The notes under the pieces are model-generated. The model had not been told where the DNA came from and did no database searches. It saw nothing but the letters and a program-made list of their open reading frames with translations. Made by a program: the position numbers and the translations under genes. DNA of 64,000 bases from CAMLJR01 sp964631955 (GTDB taxonomy: Bacteria > Pseudomonadota > Gammaproteobacteria > Pseudomonadales > CAMLJR01), in the NCBI GenBank assembly GCA_964631955.1, contig CAZWBA010000004.1, positions 62,001 through 126,000 on the forward strand. Reading direction: 5' to 3'. Shown here one piece after another: positions 17,416-25,395 of this stretch. Position 1 is the first letter of the stretch. The number at the start of each line of letters is the position of its first letter.

Positions 17416-18390
17416 CTAATTGCCGCTCTGCAGCGATATCATCAGCACGAGCTCTTCACTGCCGCGACTTAGCGTAATGGACGCCTCGCTCTGCGTGCGC
17501 AGAAGGTTGTACAGCTCAAGCGCGCGCTGAGGATCATCGAGCCTCACATCATTGATCGCCGTCACGATATCGCCCGCCTTCAAACCGAATCTTGCAAATT
17601 GCTCGGAATCGCGGCCGGGATTGATGCGATAGCCGATCAGTTTGCCGCCCTCACTGGCGGGCGCTACCTGTATGACATCGGCGAGGCTGCCCGGATTTTT
17701 ATAGAGTTGATTGCGATAGCCCTGCGCAAGCTGCGTGACGCCGGCATTATCGCGCATATCGACAGTATTGGGAGAAGCCGGAGCTGCAGGCGTCGCCTGC
17801 TGCGTCCGCAAGGTGGACGCATTCGGATCGTATAACCATAACGTTTCGTAGCGACCGTTGTTATCGATGAGCGCGCGATCGACCAGCACCCTGTTCAATA
17901 CGACTTTTCCAGGGCCTGGCAATTGCTCGCCGATCGCGAATTGCTGCTGACGCCCATCCGCCATGATGAATGCACGCGCCATCGCCGGTTCGCTGGCGCT
18001 GATAATTCCCAGCAGCTGTAAATTCAGTGTGGTTTCCTGTGCATGTTCTTCGGCAACGATAGCGACCTGAGGCTGCGGCTGCGCTCCAATCTCGCCAAAT
18101 AAATGCCAGCTCGCCATCTTTTCGATATCGACAGCAGAATCACTTTTGGCGACGGAGGAAACTGCAACGTTGATGGGAGTCTGCAAGACGGCAGAGGACT
18201 TGCTCGCCGGAACCGCCAGCCACACCAGCCGCGCCAGGTCGGCCAGGATGATCGCTGCGAGAAGTGCAACAAGCAGCATCTGCCAGCGCCGCATCGAAAC
18301 CGCCGACAACCGCACCCATAATGGCTCTGCAACCTGCAGAAACCGTTGCTGCGCGCGCAGCAAATTCTCGTTAATCAATGGCGTTGACAC
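17416..18390 (-). CDS. gspC: Type II secretion system protein C
   Basis: GspC is a bitopic inner-membrane protein that contacts the GspD N0 domain and helps substrate selection. It has one membrane segment (LLVALLAAIILADLARLVWL), a homology region (ASWHLFGEIG, LLGIISASEPAMARAFI, YETLWLYD) and a C-terminal PDZ domain. The PDZ domain shows GYRINPGRDSEQFARFGLKA and GDIVTAINDVRLDDPQ. The start chosen is the GTG at 18390 because GGAG lies directly upstream; the frame also has an ATG at 18453 and one at 18432. It is the first gene of gspC-N, so the operon promoter should lie in 18391-18608, though I could not pin it. Confidence 0.93.
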   Translation of the reverse strand: MSTPLINENLLRAQQRFLQVAEPLWVRLSAVSMRRWQMLLVALLAAIILADLARLVWLAVPASKSSAVLQTPINVAVSSVAKSDSAVDIEKMASWHLFGEIGAQPQPQVAIVAEEHAQETTLNLQLLGIISASEPAMARAFIMADGRQQQFAIGEQLPGPGKVVLNRVLVDRALIDNNGRYETLWLYDPNASTLRTQQATPAAPASPNTVDMRDNAGVTQLAQGYRNQLYKNPGSLADVIQVAPASEGGKLIGYRINPGRDSEQFARFGLKAGDIVTAINDVRLDDPQRALELYNLLRTQSEASITLSRGSEELVLMISLQSGN

Positions 18391-18525
18391 ATACTCTCCA
18401 TCGCCCACACTCAATACCCGGGCTCGGGGCATTATAGGGAGAGGGGCAGGCAATAGGAATTCGGAGGCCGTACATTAGAGACACCGTGTGAAACTCCTGT
18501 GACGAGCCACCAGAAAATCCTTTTT

Positions 18526-18550
18526 GAAGGATGCCGGAGCGGCATCCTTC
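18526..18550. other. Perfect 10-bp stem-loop between degQ and gspC
   Basis: GAAGGATGCC (18526-18535), a 5-nt loop, then GGCATCCTTC (18541-18550). On the plus strand five T precede it, so on the minus strand (the direction of both flanking genes) the stem is followed by A, not T. That argues against a standard intrinsic terminator for degQ. It may still be an mRNA-processing or protective hairpin. Confidence 0.6.
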
Positions 18551-18608
18551 GTGAACTCATAATTAGTTATTGTTCTGCTGCTGCGCCGAGTGTGCCACGA
18601 GCACGCAA

Positions 18609-19964
18609 TTATTGCAGCACGAGAAACATCCCTGCGCCGCCCCGCACGATTTGCAATAGCAGACGACTGGGCGAACTCTTCGCAACATTCGTCAGCTCAT
18701 CGAGCGTACGCACCTTCACGCGATTGGCCGCAACGATGACATCGCCCTGCTGCAGCCCGGCCGATTGCGCCGGCGAACCGGGTTCCACTCCCATCACCCG
18801 AATGCCATGACTATCGCCACGCGCTTCCAGCCTGGCGCCCGCGAGAAATTTATGGACAGAGCCGGCGGTCGCAACATCCGCCTGCGGCTCACCGATTTTC
18901 GCCTCGACAGTTTTTGTGCTGCCATCGCGCAGCAGGGTCAATCTGACTTTATCGCCGATGCGATGCGAACCAATTTCATTGCGAAGCTCAGCCGCGCTCT
19001 CGACAGGTTTGCCATCGACGCTGATGACGACATCGCCCGCTTCGATACCTGCCCTGGCTGCGGCCGATCCCGCCTGCACCTGCGCCACCACGACACCGCG
19101 CTGCCCCTCGCCCAGGTTAAACGCCTGCGCCAGGTCAGAGGTCAAATCCTGAATCACAACACCGAGCTGGCCACGCTTGACGGAGCCGAACTTCAGAATC
19201 TGATCGGCGCTGTTTTTCGCCATGCTGACGGGAATCGCAAAGCCAATGCCGACATTGCCACCGCCCGGCGCGATGATCGCTGTATTGATGCCGATTAATT
19301 CGCCCTTGAAATTCACCAGCGCGCCTCCGGAATTACCCGGATTGATCGACGCGTCGGTTTGAATGAAGTTTTCGTAGCCCTCGATACCCAGCCCCTTGCG
19401 ATTCAAGCCGCTGACGATACCCGTGGTCACGGTATGATTGAGGCCGAAAGGATTGCCGATGGCGATAACAAAATCGCCGACCTGCGCGTTATCCGAATCG
19501 GCAAGCTTCAATGCGAATAATCTCACCGGATCGATTTTCAATACGGCGATATCGACCTCCGGATCCGAGCCGATCAACTTCGCCTTCAGAGTCCGACCAT
19601 CCTGGAGCCCCACCGTAATTTCGTTCGCACCATCGATGACGTGATGATTGGTCAACACCGTGCCATTCGCCGCATCGATGATCACACCCGAACCCGCGCT
19701 CTGGGTTTTGCGCTTCTGCATTTCAGCGCCGGGAGGAATCTGAAAGAAATGGCGGAAGAACGGATCGCTGAGCAATGGATTGTGCACGGTCTGGGTGCCG
19801 ACCGTGGAAATGTTGACGACTGCGGGGCTCACTTGTTTTAGCAGCGGCGCAATGGTCGAAACGGGACGCCCATCGCTATCAGGAGGAGGCAAAGCGGCCA
19901 GCACGGACTGCGAGGCGATCGCACAAGACACGATAACTGTCGATAGTATTTTTATGAATCGCAT
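18609..19964 (-). CDS. degQ: DegQ/DegP-family periplasmic serine protease
   Basis: A Do-family protease and chaperone for misfolded envelope proteins. It has a signal peptide (MRFIKILSTVIVSCAIASQS, cleavage after VLA), a trypsin-like domain and two PDZ domains. The catalytic triad is His in LTNHHVIDGANE, Asp in DIAVLKID and Ser in NPGNSGGALVN. The PDZ domains lie at about 260-350 (GQLGVVIQDL, AGIEAGDVVISVDGK) and 370-450 (GIRVMGVEPGSPAQSAGLQQ). The ATG at 19964 lies 10 nt after GGAG; a GTG at 19970 is 4 nt after it. About 451 residues. DegQ versus MucD or DegP cannot be settled by eye. It lies upstream of the T2SS operon on the same strand. Confidence 0.92.
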   Translation of the reverse strand: MRFIKILSTVIVSCAIASQSVLAALPPPDSDGRPVSTIAPLLKQVSPAVVNISTVGTQTVHNPLLSDPFFRHFFQIPPGAEMQKRKTQSAGSGVIIDAANGTVLTNHHVIDGANEITVGLQDGRTLKAKLIGSDPEVDIAVLKIDPVRLFALKLADSDNAQVGDFVIAIGNPFGLNHTVTTGIVSGLNRKGLGIEGYENFIQTDASINPGNSGGALVNFKGELIGINTAIIAPGGGNVGIGFAIPVSMAKNSADQILKFGSVKRGQLGVVIQDLTSDLAQAFNLGEGQRGVVVAQVQAGSAAARAGIEAGDVVISVDGKPVESAAELRNEIGSHRIGDKVRLTLLRDGSTKTVEAKIGEPQADVATAGSVHKFLAGARLEARGDSHGIRVMGVEPGSPAQSAGLQQGDVIVAANRVKVRTLDELTNVAKSSPSRLLLQIVRGGAGMFLVLQ

Positions 19965-20181
19965 AAACACATAACTCCTGTCGAATCCAGATTCAAAGAT
20001 GAAAGCCGGGAAGTTGGCGTTAGATACCCAAACCGCGGGGTTTCTCCCCTCACATCATGAATTTACGCAATTGTTGCAAAATTACCGGCCCTCGAACTCG
20101 CGGCCATTTTCTACTCACAATTCCGCAGTATGAATCTGGACATCTCGAAACAGGATGGTTGCGAACAGGTTTTTATGGACC

Positions 20182-20213
20182 TAAAAACGCGAAGCCCCCG
20201 CCAAGGCGAGGGC
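20182..20213 (-). terminator. Intrinsic terminator of rpoS
   Basis: Read on the minus strand, a 9-bp stem (GCCCTCGCC paired with GGCGGGGGC, one internal mismatch, 2-nt loop; plus-strand 20194-20213) is followed within a few bases by TTTTT (20187-20183). It starts about 20 bp after the rpoS stop codon. Confidence 0.85.
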
Positions 20214-20232
20214 TCTGTGACTCAACCGCTGA

Positions 20233-21285
20233 TCAATTGAAGACCGATTCACCCGTCAAGCCGTGCTTCTCCAAAATATCGCGCAGGCGACGAAGAGCCT
20301 CAACCTGAATCTGACGCACGCGCTCACGCGTCAAACCAATTTCACGACCGACCTCTTCCAGAGTGCTCGCTTCATACCCGCGCAAACCGAAACGGCGCGC
20401 GACGACTTCGCGCTGTTTTTCAGTCAACTCGCCGAGCCATTCGGCGATACTCGCGCGCATGTCTTCATCCTGCAACAACTCCGCAGGATCGGAAACCTGC
20501 AAATCAGGAATCGTATCGAGTAACGATTTATCCGAATCGGGCCCAAGCGGCGTATCGACTGAAGTCACCCGCTCATTTAAACCGAGCATGTGTTTGACAT
20601 CCTCGACCGGCTTGTCGAGCAGCGTGGCGATTTCTTCTGCGGACGGTTCGTGATCGAGCTTCTGCGTCAGCTCGCGGGCCGCGCGTAAATACACATTGAG
20701 CTCTTTGACGACGTGAATCGGCAAACGAATCGTGCGAGTCTGATTCATGATCGCCCGCTCGATGGTCTGACGAATCCACCAAGTCGCGTAGGTTGAAAAG
20801 CGGAATCCGCGCTCGGGGTCGAATTTTTCAACGGCGCGGATCAAACCCAGATTGCCTTCTTCGATCAAATCGAGAAGCGTTAAACCGCGATTGACATAGC
20901 GTCGTGCGATTTTCACGACAAGACGCAGGTTGCTTTCGATCATGCGCTTGCGCCCGGCCTCTTCTCCCTTCATCGCGAGGCGTGCGTAATACACTTCCTC
21001 TTCAGGAGTCAGCAGTGGCGAAAAACCGATTTCATTGAGATAGAGCTGGGTGGCGTCGAGCGTTTTTTGCAGGCTTACTGTCTGACTCACACGACCGGTG
21101 TAAACCTTCGCGGGTTTCGCCGCTACTGTCGCTTCGGCTTCACCATCGTCAACGGAGTCCAGCAGGCCCGGGCCGGAGGCCAGCTCACCTGCCTCCTCGG
21201 CATCGACTCCGAATTCCAGTTCTTCCACTCCAGGAAGGCTATCGAAATCACCGCCGCTAAACTGACCGTCTCTTTCGATTTGCAT
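20233..21285 (-). CDS. rpoS: RNA polymerase sigma factor RpoS (sigma-38)
   Basis: The stationary-phase and general-stress sigma factor. An acidic N-terminal extension of about 60 residues is followed by region 1.2 (TQLYLNEIGFSPLLTPEEE) and region 2 (MIESNLRLVVKIARRYVNRG, DLIEEGNLGLIRAVEKFDP, RFSTYATWWIRQTIERAIMN). Region 3 follows, then region 4 with the helix-turn-helix LEEVGREIGLTRERVRQIQ. The ATG at 21285 follows AGGAAGG; the frame's ATG at 21303 lies before that site. The 350-residue protein is a little longer than the E. coli one. In most relatives nlpD lies immediately upstream and carries the rpoS promoter. Here the upstream 740 bp hold no nlpD, so transcriptional control must differ. 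Confidence 0.96.
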   Translation of the reverse strand: MQIERDGQFSGGDFDSLPGVEELEFGVDAEEAGELASGPGLLDSVDDGEAEATVAAKPAKVYTGRVSQTVSLQKTLDATQLYLNEIGFSPLLTPEEEVYYARLAMKGEEAGRKRMIESNLRLVVKIARRYVNRGLTLLDLIEEGNLGLIRAVEKFDPERGFRFSTYATWWIRQTIERAIMNQTRTIRLPIHVVKELNVYLRAARELTQKLDHEPSAEEIATLLDKPVEDVKHMLGLNERVTSVDTPLGPDSDKSLLDTIPDLQVSDPAELLQDEDMRASIAEWLGELTEKQREVVARRFGLRGYEASTLEEVGREIGLTRERVRQIQVEALRRLRDILEKHGLTGESVFN

Positions 21286-22026
21286 ATATTCGCCCTTCCT
21301 CACAGTCTGATTCTATTATTTTGAGCATTAGCGTCTTGGCTACATACGTAACAGTGACATTGACCACACCCCAAGTCACCGACGTCCCTGCAACTACAGC
21401 GTCAACCTGCGTTTGTTTTATCTTTTTTGCCGTCTTTATATTTCGGCAATGAAATCGCAAGCTTTAATCGCTTTTTCAGTGCTTTACTATCGAACATAAG
21501 TCGGCGAGTCACAGGCTCGCCTATCTCGCGACAAGAATCAACCATTTTGTACGCCGCAAAATCACCCTAACTGCAGTATTCCGAAATCATTTCCGGAGCC
21601 CCGTCAAAAGGAGCTAACAATCGCACTATGTCGCGAACTCGGGCAGCAAAAAAGAAACCTCGATGCGAGCGGAGTAACGCAAAACAAAATCTGCCTTTAT
21701 GCGCCGGATCAATTCGCTCTTCAAAACTCACAGCGTTTCGGCAGCCGACCACACCGGAGAGATAAATCATAACCATTTGATTTTTATCTATTTTTTATTA
21801 ATTTCGCTCCATTTATCGTCACGCCTCGATATATGAATCTGCGCGGCCATTCAATTCCCTATAGCACGCTCAGCCGAACCAGGGACAAAATTACTCACAC
21901 AGAATGCCAATGAACTTTCCCTGTTAGGCTCATGATTTTTATGAAGTTAATTTATGGAAATCTGAAAGGAAGTACAGCCTGAATTAAATCTAGTTATATG
22001 TTTATATTTTTTATAACAAAAAAATC
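21286..22026. other. A+T-rich intergenic region in the place of nlpD
   Basis: About 740 bp between pcm and rpoS. The pcm-proximal part (21780-22026) is strikingly A+T-rich. No reading frame resembles NlpD (no lipobox, LysM or LytM/M23 motifs in any frame shown). One 69-codon minus frame (21567-21776) is open but has no clear ribosome-binding site and no recognised family. A short stem-loop with GGCGAG/CTCGCC arms lies at 21503-21521. The region presumably contains the rpoS promoter and a long leader; I could not identify convincing -35/-10 boxes. Confidence 0.7.
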
Positions 22027-22746
22027 TTAATATTTTATTGTTCCACCCAGCAAGGGAACGAAGCGGACGGGCTCTATGACCGTTCGCTTTATCTCCTCGC
22101 CCAAACGATCGACCACCACCAGTTGCTGCTCCCCATCGTCACCGACCGGAATCACCAGACGCCCGCCTTCTGCCAGTTGAGCAATCAGCTCCTGCGGAAT
22201 TTCATGGGGTGCTGCCGCCGCCAGAATTCCATCAAAAGGCCCCTGGTCCGCCCACCCCAGAGAACCATCGGCCATACGAAAACCCACATTGTAAATTTTC
22301 AGCAATCGCAATCTTTCACGCGCTTTTTCCTGCAGGGGCTGAATGCGCTCGATACTGAAAACGCGCTCGACTCCAGGCATGCCGGCCAGTATCGCTGTCT
22401 GATATCCGGAGCCAGTGCCGATTTCCAGAATGCGCGAGCGCGGACCGTTCTGGAATAACAATTCCGTCATGCGTGCGACGATGTAGGGTTGCGATAAAGT
22501 CTGCTGGTAACCGATTGGCAAAGCGCTGTCTTCGTAGGCGCGTTGCGCGAGCGCTTCGTCGAGAAAAATATGGCGCGGTGTGCTTCGCATCAAATCGAGC
22601 ACGGCAAGATTGCGAATTCCCTGATCGCGCAATCGCTGCATCATGCGATCGCGCGTACGCTGGGAAGTCATGCCGATTCCCGACAGTTTTTCTGGGCCCA
22701 AGCTGAACTCCTGATCTGTCCTGTTAGCTTGTGTTGAAATAATCAA
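22027..22746 (-). CDS. pcm: Protein-L-isoaspartate O-methyltransferase
   Basis: Methylates isoaspartyl residues in damaged proteins using S-adenosylmethionine. Family marks are GIGMTSQRTRDRMMQRLRDQ, TPRHIFLDEALAQRAYEDSA, LPIGYQQTLSQPYIVARMTE and SAM motif I ILEIGTGSGYQTAILAG, with LVIPVGDDGEQQLVVVDRL near the end. The frame starts at 22746 with a 25-residue N-terminal stretch that occurs in some relatives; Pseudomonas-type proteins begin at the ATG 22671 (MTSQRT). The C-terminus (GGTIKY) is encoded by A+T-rich DNA at the edge of the following gene-poor region. truD is 33 bp upstream; the usual surE between them is absent. Confidence 0.93.
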   Translation of the reverse strand: MIISTQANRTDQEFSLGPEKLSGIGMTSQRTRDRMMQRLRDQGIRNLAVLDLMRSTPRHIFLDEALAQRAYEDSALPIGYQQTLSQPYIVARMTELLFQNGPRSRILEIGTGSGYQTAILAGMPGVERVFSIERIQPLQEKARERLRLLKIYNVGFRMADGSLGWADQGPFDGILAAAAPHEIPQELIAQLAEGGRLVIPVGDDGEQQLVVVDRLGEEIKRTVIEPVRFVPLLGGTIKY

Positions 22747-22779
22747 TCGACGTGATCGTTCAGATAAACAAGGTGAATG

Positions 22780-23814
22780 CTATTCCGCAGCCGGCAGCGA
22801 ATAGCCCGCCAATTCTCGCATAAGACTGGTGGCGAAGCAGCCTCGACCCAAGGTGAACGAAAAGCGCCACGCATCACCTGCGATTGCTTCTGCGCGCAAA
22901 TTCTCGGGCAACAGACGCAAACTGCGACGCGCGCTTTCAACATTGGCTGCGGCCAGATAACTGACGGACACTGGGTGATCGCGCAGAACTTTCTGCTCCA
23001 GCAACAGCACATCATCGATCGGCATCGCGCCACTTTCACGCCCCGGCAACGGCCCCGACAAATGGATATCGCCCGATGAAAAGCGCTCCAGCAGGGCTGC
23101 ATTGAGCGCTTCGCGAAATACACTATTACTGCGATTCAGCATAAACACTTCGCCCGCGAGCGGTGTATTCCATGTGTGCTGAGAGATGCGATATCCCAGC
23201 ACCTCATTGAATAAATACGAACGCAGCGCGGAAAAATACAGACTTGCCTGCTGGCGCGACAACCGGCTTTTCTGCTCCGCAGCACGCCGCGCCAATTCCA
23301 GTGTCCGACCTTCACGACCGAAGCGCTGCTCGCCAAAATAATTGGGCACGCCTGTCGCACGAATTAATTCAATTCGTGAATTCAGTTCGTTGAGATCGCC
23401 CTGTACATCGCGCAGAGTGATTTCAAAATAATTGCTCCGATGCGTGCCTCGCCGCAATTTTTTTGAATGGCGCTCGACCCGCAAGATACGCAGGGCAGGA
23501 TCACTCCATTGCTGCCAATCGAGGTTGCGATTCAACAGGTGCAAACAAAACCACTGGCGCGCGATAGCGCGTTTATCCTTCAGACCGGAATAGGAAATGT
23601 CGCGCTCACGCAGACCGGAGAAACGCGCCAGTCTCTGTGCAGCGTCGGCGGTATTCAAATTCTCCTTTTCAACCCATAACCAGCAATGTTCGCCTTTGCC
23701 GTCCGGCTCGAAGCCCAATTGCTCTTCGACGAAAAAATCGGCGGGGGTTTTGCGCAATACACCACGAATCGGCGGATCGCCGAACGCACGCGGCCACTTC
23801 AGCTCCGAAACCAC
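22780..23814 (-). CDS. truD: tRNA pseudouridine(13) synthase
   Basis: Makes pseudouridine 13 in tRNA-Glu and related tRNAs. The 344-residue protein has KTPADFFVEEQLGFEPDG at the N-terminus and the catalytic Asp in YSGLKDKRAIARQW. The TruD insertion domain follows, with VPNYFGEQRFGREG and ALRSYLFNEVLGYRI. It starts with a GTG that overlaps the ispF stop by one base (TAGTG), suggesting coupled translation. Relatives usually have surE next; here pcm follows after 33 bp. Confidence 0.95.
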   Translation of the reverse strand: MVSELKWPRAFGDPPIRGVLRKTPADFFVEEQLGFEPDGKGEHCWLWVEKENLNTADAAQRLARFSGLRERDISYSGLKDKRAIARQWFCLHLLNRNLDWQQWSDPALRILRVERHSKKLRRGTHRSNYFEITLRDVQGDLNELNSRIELIRATGVPNYFGEQRFGREGRTLELARRAAEQKSRLSRQQASLYFSALRSYLFNEVLGYRISQHTWNTPLAGEVFMLNRSNSVFREALNAALLERFSSGDIHLSGPLPGRESGAMPIDDVLLLEQKVLRDHPVSVSYLAAANVESARRSLRLLPENLRAEAIAGDAWRFSFTLGRGCFATSLMRELAGYSLPAAE

Positions 23815-24296
23815 TAACTGCGCGACTCCAGCAGCACGACTGCATGAGCTGCAAGACCTTCCTTGCGCCCCACGAAACCCAGCGCTTCACTGGTGGTCGC
23901 CTTGATATTGATTTGCCCGACTGAGCAATCGAGATCAGCTGCAATATTTTCACGCATGGCCTGCGCATGCTTCATCACGCGCGGTGTCTCGGCAATGATC
24001 GTCATATCGGCATTGCCGAGCGTGTAATTATTTTTTCCGAGCAGCTCGAAAACGTGGCGCAGCAATTTGCGGCTATCGATGCCGCGATACTGCGCATCCG
24101 AATCCGGAAAATGCTGACCGATATCGCCGAGCGCAGCGGCGCCCAATAAAGCGTCGCACAATGCATGCAGCAATACATCACCATCCGAATGCGCAACGAC
24201 ACCCTGCGTATGCGCAATGCGCACGCCGCCCAGCGTGACGGAATCACCCGGGCCGAAACGGTGGACGTCGTAGCCATGACCGATTCGTATCGCCAT
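23814..24296 (-). CDS. ispF: 2-C-methyl-D-erythritol 2,4-cyclodiphosphate synthase
   Basis: The fifth enzyme of the MEP isoprenoid pathway; converts CDP-ME 2-phosphate to MEcPP with release of CMP. The 160-residue trimeric enzyme shows the metal ligands in IGHGYDVHRFGPG (Asp8, His10) and His42-type region HSDGDVLLHALCDALLGAA. Also present are IGQHFPDSD and ATTSEALGFVGRKEG near the C-terminus. ispD lies 19 bp upstream and the two are adjacent in many genomes. The stop overlaps the truD start. Confidence 0.97.
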   Translation of the reverse strand: MAIRIGHGYDVHRFGPGDSVTLGGVRIAHTQGVVAHSDGDVLLHALCDALLGAAALGDIGQHFPDSDAQYRGIDSRKLLRHVFELLGKNNYTLGNADMTIIAETPRVMKHAQAMRENIAADLDCSVGQINIKATTSEALGFVGRKEGLAAHAVVLLESRS

Positions 24297-24315
24297 CTCT
24301 TTTCCCGACTCTCAC

Positions 24316-25023
24316 TTAATGATTCTGCAACGATCGATGCTGCAGGAAGAATTCGGCGAGCGCCAGATCTTCCGGGCGCGTAATTTTAATATTGCTGCGC
24401 GCGCCTTCGACCACCTGAGCCTGCCAGCCCAATGCCTCGATCGCCTGCGCTTCGTCGGTGACCGCCATGCCCATACCGATGCAATGATTGAGTGCATCGA
24501 GCAACAATCGCATGCGAAACAATTGCGGCGTCTGTGCCTGCCACAACCATGAACGATCGACTGTCTCCTCGATCTGTCGGGTGGAATCGACGCGCTTGAT
24601 CGTATCGCTAGCCGGCACGGCGAGAATGCCGCCGACGGGATGATGCTCGAGTTGCTGAACCAGTTTTTCGATATCGCTGCGCAAACAGCATGGCCGCGCC
24701 ACATCGTGCACCAGCACCCACTCGCTACCGCCATATTTCTGCTGCAGATGCCGCAAGCCATTCAATACCGAATGGCAACGCTCATCGCCGCCGTTAGTCA
24801 CCTCAATGCGCGGGTCGGAAAAAACCGCGAGATCGCGCCAGCGTTTATCGTCGGCATTCACCGCCACGACGATGCGCTCCAGACGCTCGATGCTCAGCAG
24901 CAAATGCAGGCTGTGTTCGATGATCGTTGCGTTATGCAGGGATAGATATTGTTTGGGAGTGGCACTGCCGAAACGCTTGCCCGCGCCGGCAGCAGGGACA
25001 ACGGCACTATAACGATTAGCCAT
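24316..25023 (-). CDS. ispD: 2-C-methyl-D-erythritol 4-phosphate cytidylyltransferase
   Basis: The third MEP-pathway enzyme; joins CTP and MEP to give CDP-ME. The nucleotide-binding loop VVPAAGAGKRFGSATPKQYL is at the N-terminus. Then come VLNGLRHLQ, VLVHDVARPCC (metal and substrate site), GGILAVPASDTIKRV and TDEAQAIEALG. The 235-residue length is normal. It overlaps the ftsB stop by one base. Partner enzymes in this window are Dxr (44262-45476) and IspF (next gene). Confidence 0.97.
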   Translation of the reverse strand: MANRYSAVVPAAGAGKRFGSATPKQYLSLHNATIIEHSLHLLLSIERLERIVVAVNADDKRWRDLAVFSDPRIEVTNGGDERCHSVLNGLRHLQQKYGGSEWVLVHDVARPCCLRSDIEKLVQQLEHHPVGGILAVPASDTIKRVDSTRQIEETVDRSWLWQAQTPQLFRMRLLLDALNHCIGMGMAVTDEAQAIEALGWQAQVVEGARSNIKITRPEDLALAEFFLQHRSLQNH

Positions 25024-25295
25024 TACTGATCGACAACGAGATAAAAGGTTTCGCTGCGTTTGATCATTCCGAGATCATTGCGCGCATGTTCTTCGATGGC
25101 ATCATAGCCGGATTTCAGACTGAGCACTTCACCTGCAAGCATCTGATTGCGCGCCACCAGATGACCGTTGTGCTCCAGCTGCCTTTCGATATCGTCTCTG
25201 AGCGCTGCGATCTGCGCCCAACTGCCGGGACCATGCCACAGCCGGTATTGCATACCGAGCAACAGAATCACCAAGACAATATTGAGTACACGCAT
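25023..25295 (-). CDS. ftsB: Cell division protein FtsB
   Basis: A small bitopic divisome protein that forms a complex with FtsL and FtsQ. The 90 residues comprise an N-terminal membrane segment (MRVLNIVLVILLLGMQYRLW), a coiled-coil with heptad Leu/Ala (LRDDIERQLEHNGHLVARN) and the conserved C-terminal part (ARNDLGMIKRSETFYLVV). It lies between eno and ispD, the standard gammaproteobacterial location. A 100-bp gap with a strong stem-loop separates it from eno. Confidence 0.95.
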   Translation of the reverse strand: MRVLNIVLVILLLGMQYRLWHGPGSWAQIAALRDDIERQLEHNGHLVARNQMLAGEVLSLKSGYDAIEEHARNDLGMIKRSETFYLVVDQ

Positions 25296-25335
25296 CGTTA
25301 TTTATTTAATTCGTGAAATCACAGCGTTAAAGATA

Positions 25336-25366
25336 TAGCGGCAAACCTAGCATAAGTTTGCCGCTA
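25336..25366 (-). terminator. Stem-loop downstream of eno (weak terminator or mRNA end)
   Basis: TAGCGGCAAAC (25336-25346) pairs perfectly with GTTTGCCGCTA (25356-25366) over 11 bp with a 9-nt loop. It begins 29 bp past the eno stop on the minus strand. The following minus-strand bases (ATCTTTAAC) are only weakly T-rich, so termination may be partial, letting transcription reach ftsB. Confidence 0.6.
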
Positions 25367-25395
25367 CTGCACATACGGCGCTCTATATCTACAGA

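Noticed and set aside
18526..18550. Stem-loop as intrinsic terminator of degQ
   Set aside because: On the minus strand the stem is followed by A rather than T; reported as a hairpin of unknown role.
21567..21776. 69-codon minus-strand frame between pcm and rpoS
   Set aside because: No ribosome-binding site, no recognised family and unremarkable composition; not NlpD-like. Mentioned under the intergenic region only.
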